DNA of 64,000 nucleotides from Ruminococcus gauvreauii (lineage in GTDB: Bacteria; Bacillota; Clostridia; Lachnospirales; Lachnospiraceae): NCBI RefSeq assembly GCF_025151995.1, contig NZ_CP102290.1:1736001-1800000 (forward strand). Direction: 5' to 3'. This document shows, piece by piece, positions 17,116 to 26,600 of the stretch. Under the pieces are notes generated by a model that was not told the origin of the DNA, did no database searches, and saw nothing but the letters and a program-made list of their open reading frames with translations. Each line of letters starts with the position of its first letter. The stretch's first letter is position 1. Made by a program: the position numbers and the translations under genes.

Positions 17116-17151
17116 TTCTATCCATATATTTTCCGTTATATTTACCAGCAG

Positions 17152-17247
17152 GTATACCCCCCGACAATTTTAACCGGAGTTACCAGAGATATGGATGTGG
17201 CAAAGGATATCGAAATCTTTGGACCGGTATTTCCGGTGATTGGTTAT
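17152..17247 (+). pseudogene. Fragment of an aldehyde dehydrogenase gene
   Basis: About 32 codons read VYPPTILTGVTRDMDVAKDI, then EIFGPVFPVIGY. This is the conserved C-terminal block of NAD-dependent aldehyde dehydrogenases (PPT-(I/V)-L-T-x-V followed by EEIFGPV-P-I). Similarity ends on both sides, with no start codon nearby and the frame running into a terminator. It is a small relic between two minus-strand terminators and encodes nothing functional. Confidence 0.75.
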
Positions 17248-17261
17248 CTTTTTTTACTCAA

Positions 17262-17294
17262 CAGAAAAACCCCGGAAACCTTACGGTTCCGGGG
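17262..17294 (-). terminator. Intrinsic terminator downstream of tuf (copy 2 of the duplicated cassette)
   Basis: A GC-rich stem (17270-17280 with 17285-17294, one bulge) is followed on the minus strand by TTTTTCTGTTG. About 38 bases, including flanks, match the terminator at 6571-6605 with a single difference. Confidence 0.88.
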
Positions 17295-17435
17295 CATCTT
17301 ACGTTTGGACACAGTGTACCTTGCGGTACTCTATACTATCTAATATTAAGGCAGTTCTTTTCGCTTTGCTCAAAGAACGGCTTTCTCACTAAATTCGCAC
17401 TTCGCTGACGCTCGCACTCATTAAGTGTTCAATGC
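17295..17435 (-). other. Structured 3' region of tuf
   Basis: No gene is seen here. On the minus strand the sequence carries short tandem-like words (GTGCGA and GCGAAGTGCGA) and a hairpin, TTCTTTGAGCAAAGCGAAAAGAA in imperfect form. It lies between the tuf stop and the terminator, and looks like low-complexity intergenic filler or a transcript-stabilising stem. Confidence 0.3.
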
Positions 17436-18629
17436 CTACTCGATGATTGTAGCAACACGGCCTGATCCAACAGTACGTCCACCCTCACGGATAGCGAATG
17501 TAAGACCCTGATCCATAGCGATCGGGTGAATCAGTTCGATTGTCATTTCTACGTTATCACCAGGCATGCACATTTCTGTGCCTTCCGGCAGAGAGATAAC
17601 TCCAGTTACATCAGTTGTACGGAAGTAGAACTGAGGTCTGTAGTTGTTGAAGAATGGAGTATGACGTCCACCTTCATCTTTTGTCAGAACGTAAACCTGT
17701 GCTGTAAATTTTGTATGGCATTTGATTGAACCTGGTTTTGCAAGAACCTGTCCTCTTTCGATTTCAGTTCTCTGAACACCACGGAGAAGAGCACCGATGT
17801 TGTCACCAGCCTGAGCTTCATCAAGCAGTTTACGGAACATTTCGATTCCGGTTACAACAACTTTACGTGTTTCTTCTTTGATACCAACGATTTCAACTTC
17901 TTCAGATACGTGAAGAACACCAGCTTCAACTCTACCAGTTGCAACTGTACCACGGCCTGTGATAGAGAATACGTCCTCTACAGGCATGATGAACGGTTTG
18001 TCTGTGTCACGCTGAGGATCCGGAATCCAGCTGTCAACTGCAGCCATCAGTTCCATTACCTTGTCGCCCCATTCTCCGTTCGGATCTTCAAGAGCTTTCA
18101 GAGCAGAACCCTGGATGATCGGTGTGTCATCGCCCGGGAATTCATACTCGCTGAGCAGTTCACGGATCTCCATGTCTACCAGTTCCAGAAGTTCTTCGTC
18201 GTCTACCATGTCACATTTGTTCATGAATACAACGATATAAGGAACACCTACCTGACGGGACAGAAGGATATGCTCTTTTGTCTGAGCCATAACACCATCT
18301 GTAGCAGCTACTACAAGGATAGCGCCATCCATCTGAGCAGCACCAGTGATCATGTTCTTTACATAGTCAGCATGGCCTGGGCAGTCAACGTGTGCATAAT
18401 GACGGTTTTCTGTCTCATATTCAACATGAGCTGTAGAGATAGTGATACCACGCTCTCTCTCTTCCGGAGCTTTATCGATATTCTCGAAATCAGTTGCTGT
18501 GTTACCAGCTACTCTTGCAGCAAGAGTCTTTGTGATAGCAGCTGTCAGAGTTGTTTTACCATGGTCAACGTGTCCGATGGTACCAATGTTACAATGCGGT
18601 TTTGTTCTTTCAAATTTAGCTTTAGCCAT
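17436..18629 (-). CDS. tuf: Translation elongation factor Tu
   Basis: The 397-residue GTPase delivers aminoacyl-tRNA to the ribosome. G1 is GHVDHGKTT (about residues 19-27), G3 DCPGHADY, G4 NKCDMVDD, and beta-barrel domains 2 and 3 end in REGGRTVGSGRVATI. Length is standard. AAGGAGG lies just upstream of the ATG. It follows fusA in the str cluster but has its own promoter in the 118-base gap. Confidence 0.98.
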   Translation of the reverse strand: MAKAKFERTKPHCNIGTIGHVDHGKTTLTAAITKTLAARVAGNTATDFENIDKAPEERERGITISTAHVEYETENRHYAHVDCPGHADYVKNMITGAAQMDGAILVVAATDGVMAQTKEHILLSRQVGVPYIVVFMNKCDMVDDEELLELVDMEIRELLSEYEFPGDDTPIIQGSALKALEDPNGEWGDKVMELMAAVDSWIPDPQRDTDKPFIMPVEDVFSITGRGTVATGRVEAGVLHVSEEVEIVGIKEETRKVVVTGIEMFRKLLDEAQAGDNIGALLRGVQRTEIERGQVLAKPGSIKCHTKFTAQVYVLTKDEGGRHTPFFNNYRPQFYFRTTDVTGVISLPEGTEMCMPGDNVEMTIELIHPIAMDQGLTFAIREGGRTVGSGRVATIIE

Positions 18630-18707
18630 TTTGAATGTCCTCCTTATAAAACATGCGCCCTGTGGGCCTTTTCTTTTTTTCGTTTCAAACGAGACCTACT
18701 ATTCTTG

Positions 18708-18736
18708 ATTATATTGCAAATCAGGAATATTTGCAA
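18708..18736 (-). promoter_or_regulatory. tuf promoter
   Basis: TTGCAA (18731-18736) and a perfect TATAAT (18708-18713) are separated by 17 bases on the minus strand, in the gap between fusA and tuf. It would allow tuf to be expressed above the rest of the operon. Confidence 0.75.
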
Positions 18737-18747
18737 GTCAAATTTAA

Positions 18748-20865
18748 CTATTTACTTTTCGCAGAAAGTACTTTTTCCTGAACGGATTTCGGTACCGGCT
18801 CGTATCTGTCAAAGAACATGGAGTAGTTACCGCGCCCCTGTGTCCTGGAACGAAGGTCTGTGGAATATCCGAACATCTCCGCCAGCGGAACGAATCCGCG
18901 GATCATCTTTCCGCCTCCGATATCATCCATACCCTCGATACGTCCACGGCGTGAGTTGATATCACCGATAACATCTCCCATGTAATCCTCCGGAGTCGTT
19001 ACTTCCACTCTCATGATCGGCTCAAGCAGAGTCGGTGCAGATTTTGACATCGCATCTTTGAATGCCAGAGAACCTGCAATGTGGAATGCCATCTCGGATG
19101 AATCGACTTCATGGTAGGAACCGTCGTATACATTTGCGTGTACGCCGACTACCGGGAATCCGCCAAGGATACCGGCCTTCATAGCTTCTTCGATACCTTC
19201 GCCTACAGCAGGGATATATTCCTTCGGAATAGCGCCGCCGACAACGGTGCTTTCAAACTTGAATGTCTCTTCTGCGTTTGCATCCATCGGCTCAAATTTA
19301 ACTTTACAGTGACCGTACTGTCCACGACCACCGGACTGTTTCGCATATTTGCTGTCAACATCTACAGCTTTTGTAAATGTCTCTTTGTAAGCAACCTGCG
19401 GAGCGCCTACGTTAGCTTCTACTTTGAATTCACGCAGAAGTCTGTCAACGATGATCTCCAGATGGAGCTCACCCATACCTGCGATGATCGTCTGCCCCGT
19501 TTCCTGATTGGTATGAGCGCGGAATGTCGGGTCTTCTTCAGCAAGTTTTGCCAGAGATTCGCCGAGTTTACCCTGTCCTGCCTTCGTCTTAGGCTCAATC
19601 GCCAGCTCGATAACAGGTTCCGGGAATTCCATAGACTCAAGGATAACCGGGTGCTGTTCATCACAGATCGTATCACCTGTGGTCGTCACTTTAAATCCGA
19701 TTGCAGCTGCAATGTCGCCGGAATAAACTTTGTCAAGTTCTTCCCTCTTGTTCGCATGCATCTGCAGGATACGTCCAACACGTTCCTTCTTATCTTTTGT
19801 TGAGTTATATATATAGGAACCGGAATTGATGCTTCCTGAGTAAACTCTGAAGTATGCCAGTTTACCTACGAACGGGTCTGTCATAATTTTGAATGCCAGG
19901 GCTGAGAACGGTTCCTCATCAGAAGAATGTCTCTCAGTCTCATTTCCATCCATATCCACACCTTTGATAGCCGGAATATCGAGCGGAGACGGCATAAATT
20001 CGATAACTGCATCCAGAAGTTTCTGAACGCCTTTATTTCTGTAAGCAGTACCGCAGCACACAGGAACTGCTGCACATTCGCAGGTGCCTTTTCTCAGTGC
20101 TGCTTTCAGCGCGTCTACAGAAGGTTCATCACCTTCCAGATATTCCATCATCAGATCATCATCCAGCTCGCAGATCTTCTCTACCAGCTCTGTATGGTAC
20201 AGCTCTGCATCATCCTTCATATCTTCCGGAATATCTACGATGGAGATATCATCACCTTTATCATCATTGTAAATATAGGCTTTCATCTCAAACAGATCGA
20301 TGAGTCCCTTGAAATCATCTTCTTTACCGATCGGCAGCTGAAGGCAGATCGCATTCTTGCCCAATCTGGTTTTGATCTGTTCTACTGCATTGTAGAAGTC
20401 TGCACCCAGAATATCCATTTTGTTGATAAATGCCATTCTAGGTACGTTGTATGTGTCAGCCTGACGCCATACGTTTTCTGACTGAGGCTCAACACCACCC
20501 TTTGCACAGAACACACCAACAGCGCCGTCCAGTACACGGAGTGAACGCTCAACCTCTACTGTAAAGTCTACGTGGCCTGGCGTATCAATGATATTGATAC
20601 GATGTTCCAGAGCACCCGGCTTTTCCTTGCAGTTTTCCTGCAGAGTCCAGTGACAGGTTGTAGCGGCTGAAGTAATTGTGATACCACGCTCCTGCTCCTG
20701 AGCCATCCAGTCCATGGTAGCAGTTCCTTCGTGGGTATCTCCAATTTTATAGTTAACACCGGTATAATATAAAATACGCTCAGTTGTTGTTGTCTTACCA
20801 GCATCAATATGAGCCATAATACCAATGTTTCTGGTTCTCTCTAATGGATATTCTCTTCCAGCCAT
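18748..20865 (-). CDS. fusA: Translation elongation factor G
   Basis: The 705-residue translocase GTPase has G1 AHIDAGKTTT (about 17-26), G2 with RGITITSAAT, G3 DTPGHVDF and G4 NKMDILGAD, then domains II-V including the YAKQSGGRGQYGHCKVKFEP segment of domain IV. It is slightly longer than the common 690 residues through small insertions such as EEPFSALAFK and upstream loops. AGGAGG precedes the ATG. It lies 11 bases after rpsG. Confidence 0.98.
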   Translation of the reverse strand: MAGREYPLERTRNIGIMAHIDAGKTTTTERILYYTGVNYKIGDTHEGTATMDWMAQEQERGITITSAATTCHWTLQENCKEKPGALEHRINIIDTPGHVDFTVEVERSLRVLDGAVGVFCAKGGVEPQSENVWRQADTYNVPRMAFINKMDILGADFYNAVEQIKTRLGKNAICLQLPIGKEDDFKGLIDLFEMKAYIYNDDKGDDISIVDIPEDMKDDAELYHTELVEKICELDDDLMMEYLEGDEPSVDALKAALRKGTCECAAVPVCCGTAYRNKGVQKLLDAVIEFMPSPLDIPAIKGVDMDGNETERHSSDEEPFSALAFKIMTDPFVGKLAYFRVYSGSINSGSYIYNSTKDKKERVGRILQMHANKREELDKVYSGDIAAAIGFKVTTTGDTICDEQHPVILESMEFPEPVIELAIEPKTKAGQGKLGESLAKLAEEDPTFRAHTNQETGQTIIAGMGELHLEIIVDRLLREFKVEANVGAPQVAYKETFTKAVDVDSKYAKQSGGRGQYGHCKVKFEPMDANAEETFKFESTVVGGAIPKEYIPAVGEGIEEAMKAGILGGFPVVGVHANVYDGSYHEVDSSEMAFHIAGSLAFKDAMSKSAPTLLEPIMRVEVTTPEDYMGDVIGDINSRRGRIEGMDDIGGGKMIRGFVPLAEMFGYSTDLRSRTQGRGNYSMFFDRYEPVPKSVQEKVLSAKSK

Positions 20866-20876
20866 TGGATTTCCTC

Positions 20877-21347
20877 CTAGAATCTGTAATGAGCAAATGC
20901 TTTATTAGCTTCTGCCATCTTATGCATGTCTTCTTTCTTCTTCACGGATGCTCCGGTATTGTTCATTGCATCCATAAGCTCATTTGCCAGTCTTTCTTCC
21001 ATTGTCTTCTCGCCTCTCTTGCGTGAATACAATGTCAGCCAGCGAAGAGCCAGTGCCTGACGTCTGTCCGGTCTTACTTCGATCGGTACCTGGTACGTAG
21101 CACCACCGATACGTCTAGCCTTTACTTCCAGTACAGGCATGATATTATTCATTGCTTCTTCAAATACTTCCAGTGCCGGTTTCCCAGCTTTTTCTTCAAT
21201 TCTTGTAAATGCGCCGTATACAATCTTCTGAGCTACGCCCTTCTTACCATCTAACATAATGTTGTTGATAAGTTTGGTAACTACCTTGTTGTTGTACAGC
21301 GGATCTGCCAAGACGTCTCTTTTTTGAGTATGTCCTTTACGTGGCAC
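20877..21347 (-). CDS. rpsG: 30S ribosomal protein S7
   Basis: The 156-residue S7 binds the 3' major domain of 16S rRNA. A GTG start at 21347 is chosen because GGAGG lies 8 bases upstream and it gives the canonical PRKGHTQKRDVLADPLYNNK start; the frame extends seven codons further without a ribosome site. RPDRRQALALRWL and the C-terminal ANKAFAHYRF are typical. Confidence 0.97.
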   Translation of the reverse strand: MPRKGHTQKRDVLADPLYNNKVVTKLINNIMLDGKKGVAQKIVYGAFTRIEEKAGKPALEVFEEAMNNIMPVLEVKARRIGGATYQVPIEVRPDRRQALALRWLTLYSRKRGEKTMEERLANELMDAMNNTGASVKKKEDMHKMAEANKAFAHYRF

Positions 21348-21569
21348 GTTACTTCCCTCCTTAATCACTACGGCCTGCCGTATTTGCGGCGGGCTGATTG
21401 ACTTCGATTAAATCATAGGTACTCACATGATATCCGACTGCAGTTACGTTCCGATATCTACTATGTGTTCGCACTGGTAAATTCCATCTATTTCCCCGCA
21501 GCCGGCAGGGCTTAGGAATGACCGTACAAAATATAGTGTCCTTGTGATACTGTAGATTATCTCTTCGAT
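21348..21569 (-). promoter_or_regulatory. Intercistronic region between rpsL and rpsG
   Basis: About 220 bases hold no gene and no convincing promoter. Close to the rpsG ribosome site, on the minus strand, GCCGCAAATACGGC and the following GGCAGGCCG can fold into a compact hairpin. In enterobacteria S7 represses the str operon through the rpsL-rpsG spacer; a comparable role here is only a possibility. Confidence 0.3.
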
Positions 21570-21983
21570 TTACTTCTTAGGTCTCTTAGCTCCATATTTG
21601 GAACGAGCCTGTCTTCTGTTAGCAACACCTGCTGTATCAAGTGTACCTCTGACGATATGATATCTGGTACCTGGTAAGTCTTTTACTCTACCACCACGAA
21701 TCAGAACTACACTATGCTCCTGTAAGTTGTGACCTTCTCCAGGGATATAGCTTGTTACTTCAATTCCGTTGGAAAGACGTACTCTGGCGATTTTTCTGAG
21801 CGCTGAGTTAGGCTTCTTTGGTGTAGCTGTTTTTACAGCTGTACACACACCTCTCTTCTGCGGCGAGGACATATCGCTTGTCTTTTTCTTCAGAGAGTTA
21901 AAACTTTTCTGAAGTGCCGGTGCAGTAGACTTCTTTACAGATGTCTGACGACCTTTTCTTACTAACTGATTAAATGTTGGCAT
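21570..21983 (-). CDS. rpsL: 30S ribosomal protein S12
   Basis: The 137-residue S12 lies at the decoding centre. The segments TPKKPNSALRKIARVRL and RVKDLPGTRYHIVRG carry the lysines whose change gives streptomycin resistance, both in wild-type form. AGGAGG lies 6 bases before the ATG. It is the first gene of the rpsL-rpsG-fusA cluster, behind a consensus promoter. Confidence 0.98.
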   Translation of the reverse strand: MPTFNQLVRKGRQTSVKKSTAPALQKSFNSLKKKTSDMSSPQKRGVCTAVKTATPKKPNSALRKIARVRLSNGIEVTSYIPGEGHNLQEHSVVLIRGGRVKDLPGTRYHIVRGTLDTAGVANRRQARSKYGAKRPKK

Positions 21984-22091
21984 TCCATTTCACCTCCTGT
22001 AGATTCCTCCGCATTCTGCGGGTTTTCTGCGGCTGCTTTATTGACGTAATAAGGCGCACGAAAACAACTGCATTTTCATGCACGCTTGAAT

Positions 22092-22120
22092 ATTATATCC
22101 CGCAGTTCAACTGATGTCAA
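22092..22120 (-). promoter_or_regulatory. Consensus promoter of the str operon
   Basis: TTGACA (22115-22120) and TATAAT (22092-22097) are separated by exactly 17 bases on the minus strand. The MITE-like element begins only 22 bases upstream of the -35 hexamer when its target duplication is counted. Confidence 0.93.
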
Positions 22121-22141
22121 GGAAAATCGGAAAAAACTGCG

Positions 22142-22352
22142 TAAAATCGGTTACTATTCACAGCTGATATGGATATATAGGCAGACTCGTCATGCTTGCA
22201 TGTAAGAGGATGACTGTACATCAATATCAAGCCTGCGAAGCAGGAACTCCACCCACATAAGCAGTCTTAGCTCCGTAAGGAGCGAGACTGGAGCCTCAAA
22301 GAAGCGACGAATGCGCATGTGGGTGGTGGACTGTGAATAGTAACTAAAATCG
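22142..22352. mobile_element. MITE-like element, 195 bp, with 14-bp terminal inverted repeats and 8-bp target duplication
   Basis: The element spans 22150-22344. Its ends are exact 14-base inverted repeats, GTTACTATTCACAG and CTGTGAATAGTAAC, and both outer flanks carry TAAAATCG (22142-22149 and 22345-22352). Inside are nested stems: CCACCCACAT (22249-22258) with ATGTGGGTGG (22317-22326), and within that CAGTCT..AGACTG enclosing GCTCC..GGAGC. It encodes no protein. An 8-bp duplication fits several transposase families, so none is assigned; a full-length partner is not in this window. Confidence 0.85.
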
Positions 22353-22378
22353 GGGGTAAAAATTAGCCGTTTAGACTG

Positions 22379-23509
22379 TCAACTGAAATATTCGCCGATT
22401 CCGTCGGCAATTCCGCTTACCATCTTCGTCTGCATGACCGGATCTGCCATTGCCGCATCGTCTGAAGGGTTTGACATATAGCCCATCTCCACGATCGTCA
22501 CAGGCATGGTGCTCCAGTTAATCCCGCTCATCTCATCCGTGATGTAGACCCCCTGACTCGCAAATCCTGTGGAAGCCGTATAAGCGTCTATAATATTTTG
22601 TGACAGCAGCTGACTTTTTGAAATCAAGTCCGAAGACAGGAACGGATTCCCTTCCGAAGGTGCCATCGTCAGCGCCCCGCTGACAGAGCTGTTCTCCGAT
22701 CCATTCGCGTGGATTCTCACCAGGATGTCCCCTCCGTGCTCCGTTGCAAATTCCGCCCGCTCTTTATTGCTGATATTGACGTCGTGGGTCTCCCTGGTCA
22801 TATAAACAGTATACCCACGATTTACCAGTTCATCCCGCAGTTTCAGAGAAACCGTCAGATTCAACTGGTATTCATCCAGGCCCGAAACACAGCCGGAGGT
22901 TCCGGACGTCACACGTGCTTTCGTAGATGACGCACCCGGTCCGATGGGTTCCTGTGTACTGTCGCCGCTTCCCTGATGACCCGGATCAATGATGACCGTT
23001 TTCCCGGCAGATGACGCTGCAGTCCCCTCTGTCTCTGGCAGCACGGTTCCATCCCCCGCTGCTTCCGGGCGTTCCGTGGAAATCACCTCATTTGATACAT
23101 AGTAGATTTTCCCGCCTTCTTTGATCCGGCTCCATTCAGCCGAAACCCCTGTCCGCACGAACAGCCGGCTCATAGGGGCGGTCGCCAGTATCTCCGCGTC
23201 TGTGGACGGTTCCCCGCGCAGATTCGCGGTCTGAACCGTCACAAATACCTGGTCATCCGTCTCCTCAAATACGACCTGATTGGTCAGTTCCCCCTCTCCG
23301 GTTTCCACTGTCGGCTCCGGAGTCATGATCTCTTCCGTATTGTCTGATCCCTCTTCACTTTTCTCCTGGAGCGCTTCCTCCACTGCCTCTTTCGCTTTCT
23401 GCTCTTTTTGCGCAGACTTTTTCATAATCAGAAACGAAAAAACAGCAAGTACAGCAGCAAGAATCCCCACACATACCATCAAAATAATGATTAACTTTTT
23501 GTTTTTCAT
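22379..23509 (-). CDS. N-acetylmuramoyl-L-alanine amidase with SH3 domain, membrane anchored
   Basis: A 376-residue wall hydrolase: an N-terminal transmembrane anchor (about residues 5-29), an acidic linker, a bacterial SH3 domain (about 82-145, VTVQTANLRGEPSTDAEILA), then an Amidase_3 catalytic domain (about 170-375). Zinc ligands are His in IIDPGHQG, Glu in GLDEYQLNL and His in VRIHANG; the catalytic Glu is in TIVEMGYMSN. It cuts the amide between muramic acid and the stem peptide outside the cell. Its position between rpoC and rpsL is unusual. It follows the rpoC terminator, so it probably has its own weak promoter. Confidence 0.92.
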   Translation of the reverse strand: MKNKKLIIILMVCVGILAAVLAVFSFLIMKKSAQKEQKAKEAVEEALQEKSEEGSDNTEEIMTPEPTVETGEGELTNQVVFEETDDQVFVTVQTANLRGEPSTDAEILATAPMSRLFVRTGVSAEWSRIKEGGKIYYVSNEVISTERPEAAGDGTVLPETEGTAASSAGKTVIIDPGHQGSGDSTQEPIGPGASSTKARVTSGTSGCVSGLDEYQLNLTVSLKLRDELVNRGYTVYMTRETHDVNISNKERAEFATEHGGDILVRIHANGSENSSVSGALTMAPSEGNPFLSSDLISKSQLLSQNIIDAYTASTGFASQGVYITDEMSGINWSTMPVTIVEMGYMSNPSDDAAMADPVMQTKMVSGIADGIGEYFS

Positions 23510-23547
23510 ATGAAATATATCTCCTCCGGCAGCCCTTCAAAAGCGAC

Positions 23548-23591
23548 AAAGGAGCCCAGCCCGGTGTTTCCACCTACCTTTGGACTCCTTT
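23548..23591 (-). terminator. Probable terminator of the rpoBC operon
   Basis: Arms AAAGGAG (23548-23554) and CTCCTTT (23585-23591) enclose a small GGTG..CACC hairpin. On the minus strand it is followed by GTCGCTTTTG. It lies about 25 bases past the rpoC stop codon. The T-tract is broken, so partial read-through into the amidase gene is possible. Confidence 0.65.
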
Positions 23592-23614
23592 ATCTGTTTA
23601 GACAAAACTACCTG

Positions 23615-26600
23615 TTATTCTTCAGCATCTGACTCTGATACCTCGATAAATTCTTCATCAGATTCATCCGTCTCCATATCCATGGAGCCATCGTCCAGAT
23701 CATCCGGAAGCTCCTCTATATCAAACGCAAAATCTTCATCCAGATCGACTTCATCATCGACTATCAGATCTGTATCCAGCTTGATATTACTGTATCTCTT
23801 CATGCCTGTACCGGCAGGGATCAGCTTACCGATGATAACATTTTCTTTCAGGCCGATCAGATTATCTGCCTTGCCTTTGATTGCCGCCTCCGTGAGCACT
23901 TTTGTCGTCTCCTGGAAAGAGGCTGCGGACAGGAAGGAGTTCGTCGCAAGAGATGCTTTCGTAATACCCAGCATCACCTGTTTCCCTTCTGCCGGTTCTT
24001 TGCCGTCGGCAATCATCTGTTCGTTCAGTTCTTCAAATTCCAGAACATCCGCGAGTGTACCGGGAAGGAGTTCGGTATCTCCATTGTTCTCCACACGGAT
24101 CTTTTTCAGCATCTGTCTTACGATAACTTCTATATGCTTGTCATTGATCTCAACACCCTGCAGCCGGTAAACTCTCTGTACTTCACGGATCATGTAATCC
24201 TGAACCGCACGTACCCCTTTGATCTTCAGGATATCATGTGGATTGACACTACCTTCTGTCAGCTCGTCTCCGGCCTCAAGCAATGCGCCGTCCTGGACCT
24301 TGATCCTGGAACCGTATGGAATCAGATATGTCTTGGAAACGCCTTCTTCGTTATCAGTAACGATGATCTCACGCTTCTTCTTCGTATCTTTAATTGCAGC
24401 ATAACCCTTGATCTCTGTGATAATCGCAAGACCCTTCGGCTTTCTTGCCTCAAAAAGCTCCTCGACACGCGGAAGACCCTGTGTGATATCACCGCCGGCA
24501 ACACCGCCGGTGTGGAACGTACGCATCGTCAGCTGTGTACCCGGCTCACCGATAGACTGTGCTGCGATAATACCTACGGACTCACCTACCTGAACGGTCT
24601 CACCTGTTGCCATGTTGGCACCGTAACATTTTGCACATACACCGATATGTGACTTACAGCTTAAGATTGTACGGATCTTAATCTTGTCAAATGGCTTTCC
24701 ATTTTCGTCGACGCCATCATTCATAATACGGGCAGCGCGTTTCGGCGTAATCATATGGTTTGCCTTAACGATCACATTGCCCTCTTTATCTTTGATCGTC
24801 TCACACGAGAAACGTCCTGTGATACGTTCCTGAAGACTCTCGATCTCTTCCTTGCCATCCATGAATCCCTTCACGTACATGCCCGGAATTTCACCTTTGC
24901 CTTCACAGCAGTCGACCTCACGGATAATCAGATCCTGGGAGACATCGACAAGACGTCTCGTCAGGTAACCGGAGTCGGCCGTACGCAGTGCGGTATCGGA
25001 CAGACCTTTACGTGCACCGTGCGCAGACATGAAATATTCCAGTACGTCCAGACCTTCACGGAAGTTTGATTTGATCGGCAGCTCAATCGTATGACCGGTT
25101 GTATCAGCCATCAGGCCGCGCATGCCGGCAAGCTGTTTGATCTGCTTGTCAGAACCACGGGCACCTGAGTCCGCCATCATGAAAATATTGTTGTATTTAT
25201 CCAGACCGCCAAGCAGGGCTTTGGTCAGCGTATCATCTGTTTCTTTCCATGTCTCAACGACTTCTTTGTAACGCTCTTCTTCCGTGATCAGACCACGTTT
25301 GAAGTTTCTTGTGATCTTATCAACAGTATCCTGTGCGTTCTGGATCAGTTCAGGTTTCTCAGCCGGTACCGTCATATCAGAAATAGATACCGTCATGGCA
25401 GCTCTCGTGGAATACTTGTATCCCATTGCCTTGATATCATCCAGAACCTCTGCAGTTTTCGTAGCGCCGTGTGTATTGATAACCTTTTCCAGAATCTGCT
25501 TCAGACCCTTCTTTCCAACATGGAAATCTACTTCCAGAAGAAGTTCATTGCCCGGAATGCTCCGGTCAACGAATCCAAGATCCTGCGGAAGAATCTCATT
25601 AAACAGGAAACGCCCCAGTGTAGACTCTACGTTGTCATGGATCGTCTCGCCGTTCGGCAGAGTCTTTTCACAGCGCACCTTAATAACAGACTGCAGCGTG
25701 ATTGCTCCGTTTTCATACGCAAGGATCGCCTCATTGACATTCTTGAAGGATTTTCCTTCACCTTTGACACCCGGTCTCTCCTGCGTCAGATAGTAGATAC
25801 CGAGGACCATATCCTGTGAAGGAACAGCCACCGGGCCGCCGTCTGACGGTTTCAGAAGGTTATTCGGAGACAGCAGAAGGAAACGGCACTCTGCCTGCGC
25901 TTCCACGGAAAGCGGAAGATGCACCGCCATCTGGTCTCCGTCGAAGTCGGCATTGAACGCAGTACATACGAGCGGATGAAGCTTGATCGCTTTACCCTCG
26001 ACCAGTATCGGCTCAAATGCCTGAATGCCAAGCCGGTGAAGCGTAGGAGCACGGTTCAGCATAACCGGATGTTCTTTGATAACCTCTTCCAGCACATCCC
26101 AGACTTCAGTCTGGAGCTTTTCCACCATCTTCTTTGCATTTTTAATATTGTGAGCCGTACCGTTAGCAACCAGTTCCTTCATAACGAACGGTTTGAACAG
26201 CTCGATCGCCATTTCTTTCGGCAGACCGCACTGAAAGATCTTCAGCTCCGGTCCTACGACGATAACGGAACGTCCGGAATAGTCAACACGTTTTCCGAGC
26301 AGGTTCTGACGGAAACGTCCGGACTTGCCTTTCAGCATATCAGAAAGAGATTTCAGCGCACGGTTACCCGGACCTGTCACAGGGCGGCCGCGGCGGCCGT
26401 TATCGATCAGCGCATCCACTGCTTCCTGCAGCATTCTCTTCTCATTTCTGACGATGATGTCCGGAGCTCCAAGCTCCAGCAAACGTTTCAGTCGGTTATT
26501 TCTGTTAATGATTCTTCTGTACAGGTCATTTAAGTCGGAAGTCGCAAAACGTCCGCCGTCCAGCTGAACCATCGGGCGCAGATCCGGAGGGATAACCGGA

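Noticed and set aside
17910..18959. A 349-codon open frame on the plus strand across tuf and fusA.
   Set aside because: It is the antisense of two well-supported genes, is rich in Cys and Ser from reversed codons, spans their intergenic region and has no ribosome site.
24134..26567. Several plus-strand open frames of 80-204 codons opposite rpoC.
   Set aside because: They are shadows of the highly biased rpoC codon usage and lack ribosome sites or homology-like motifs.
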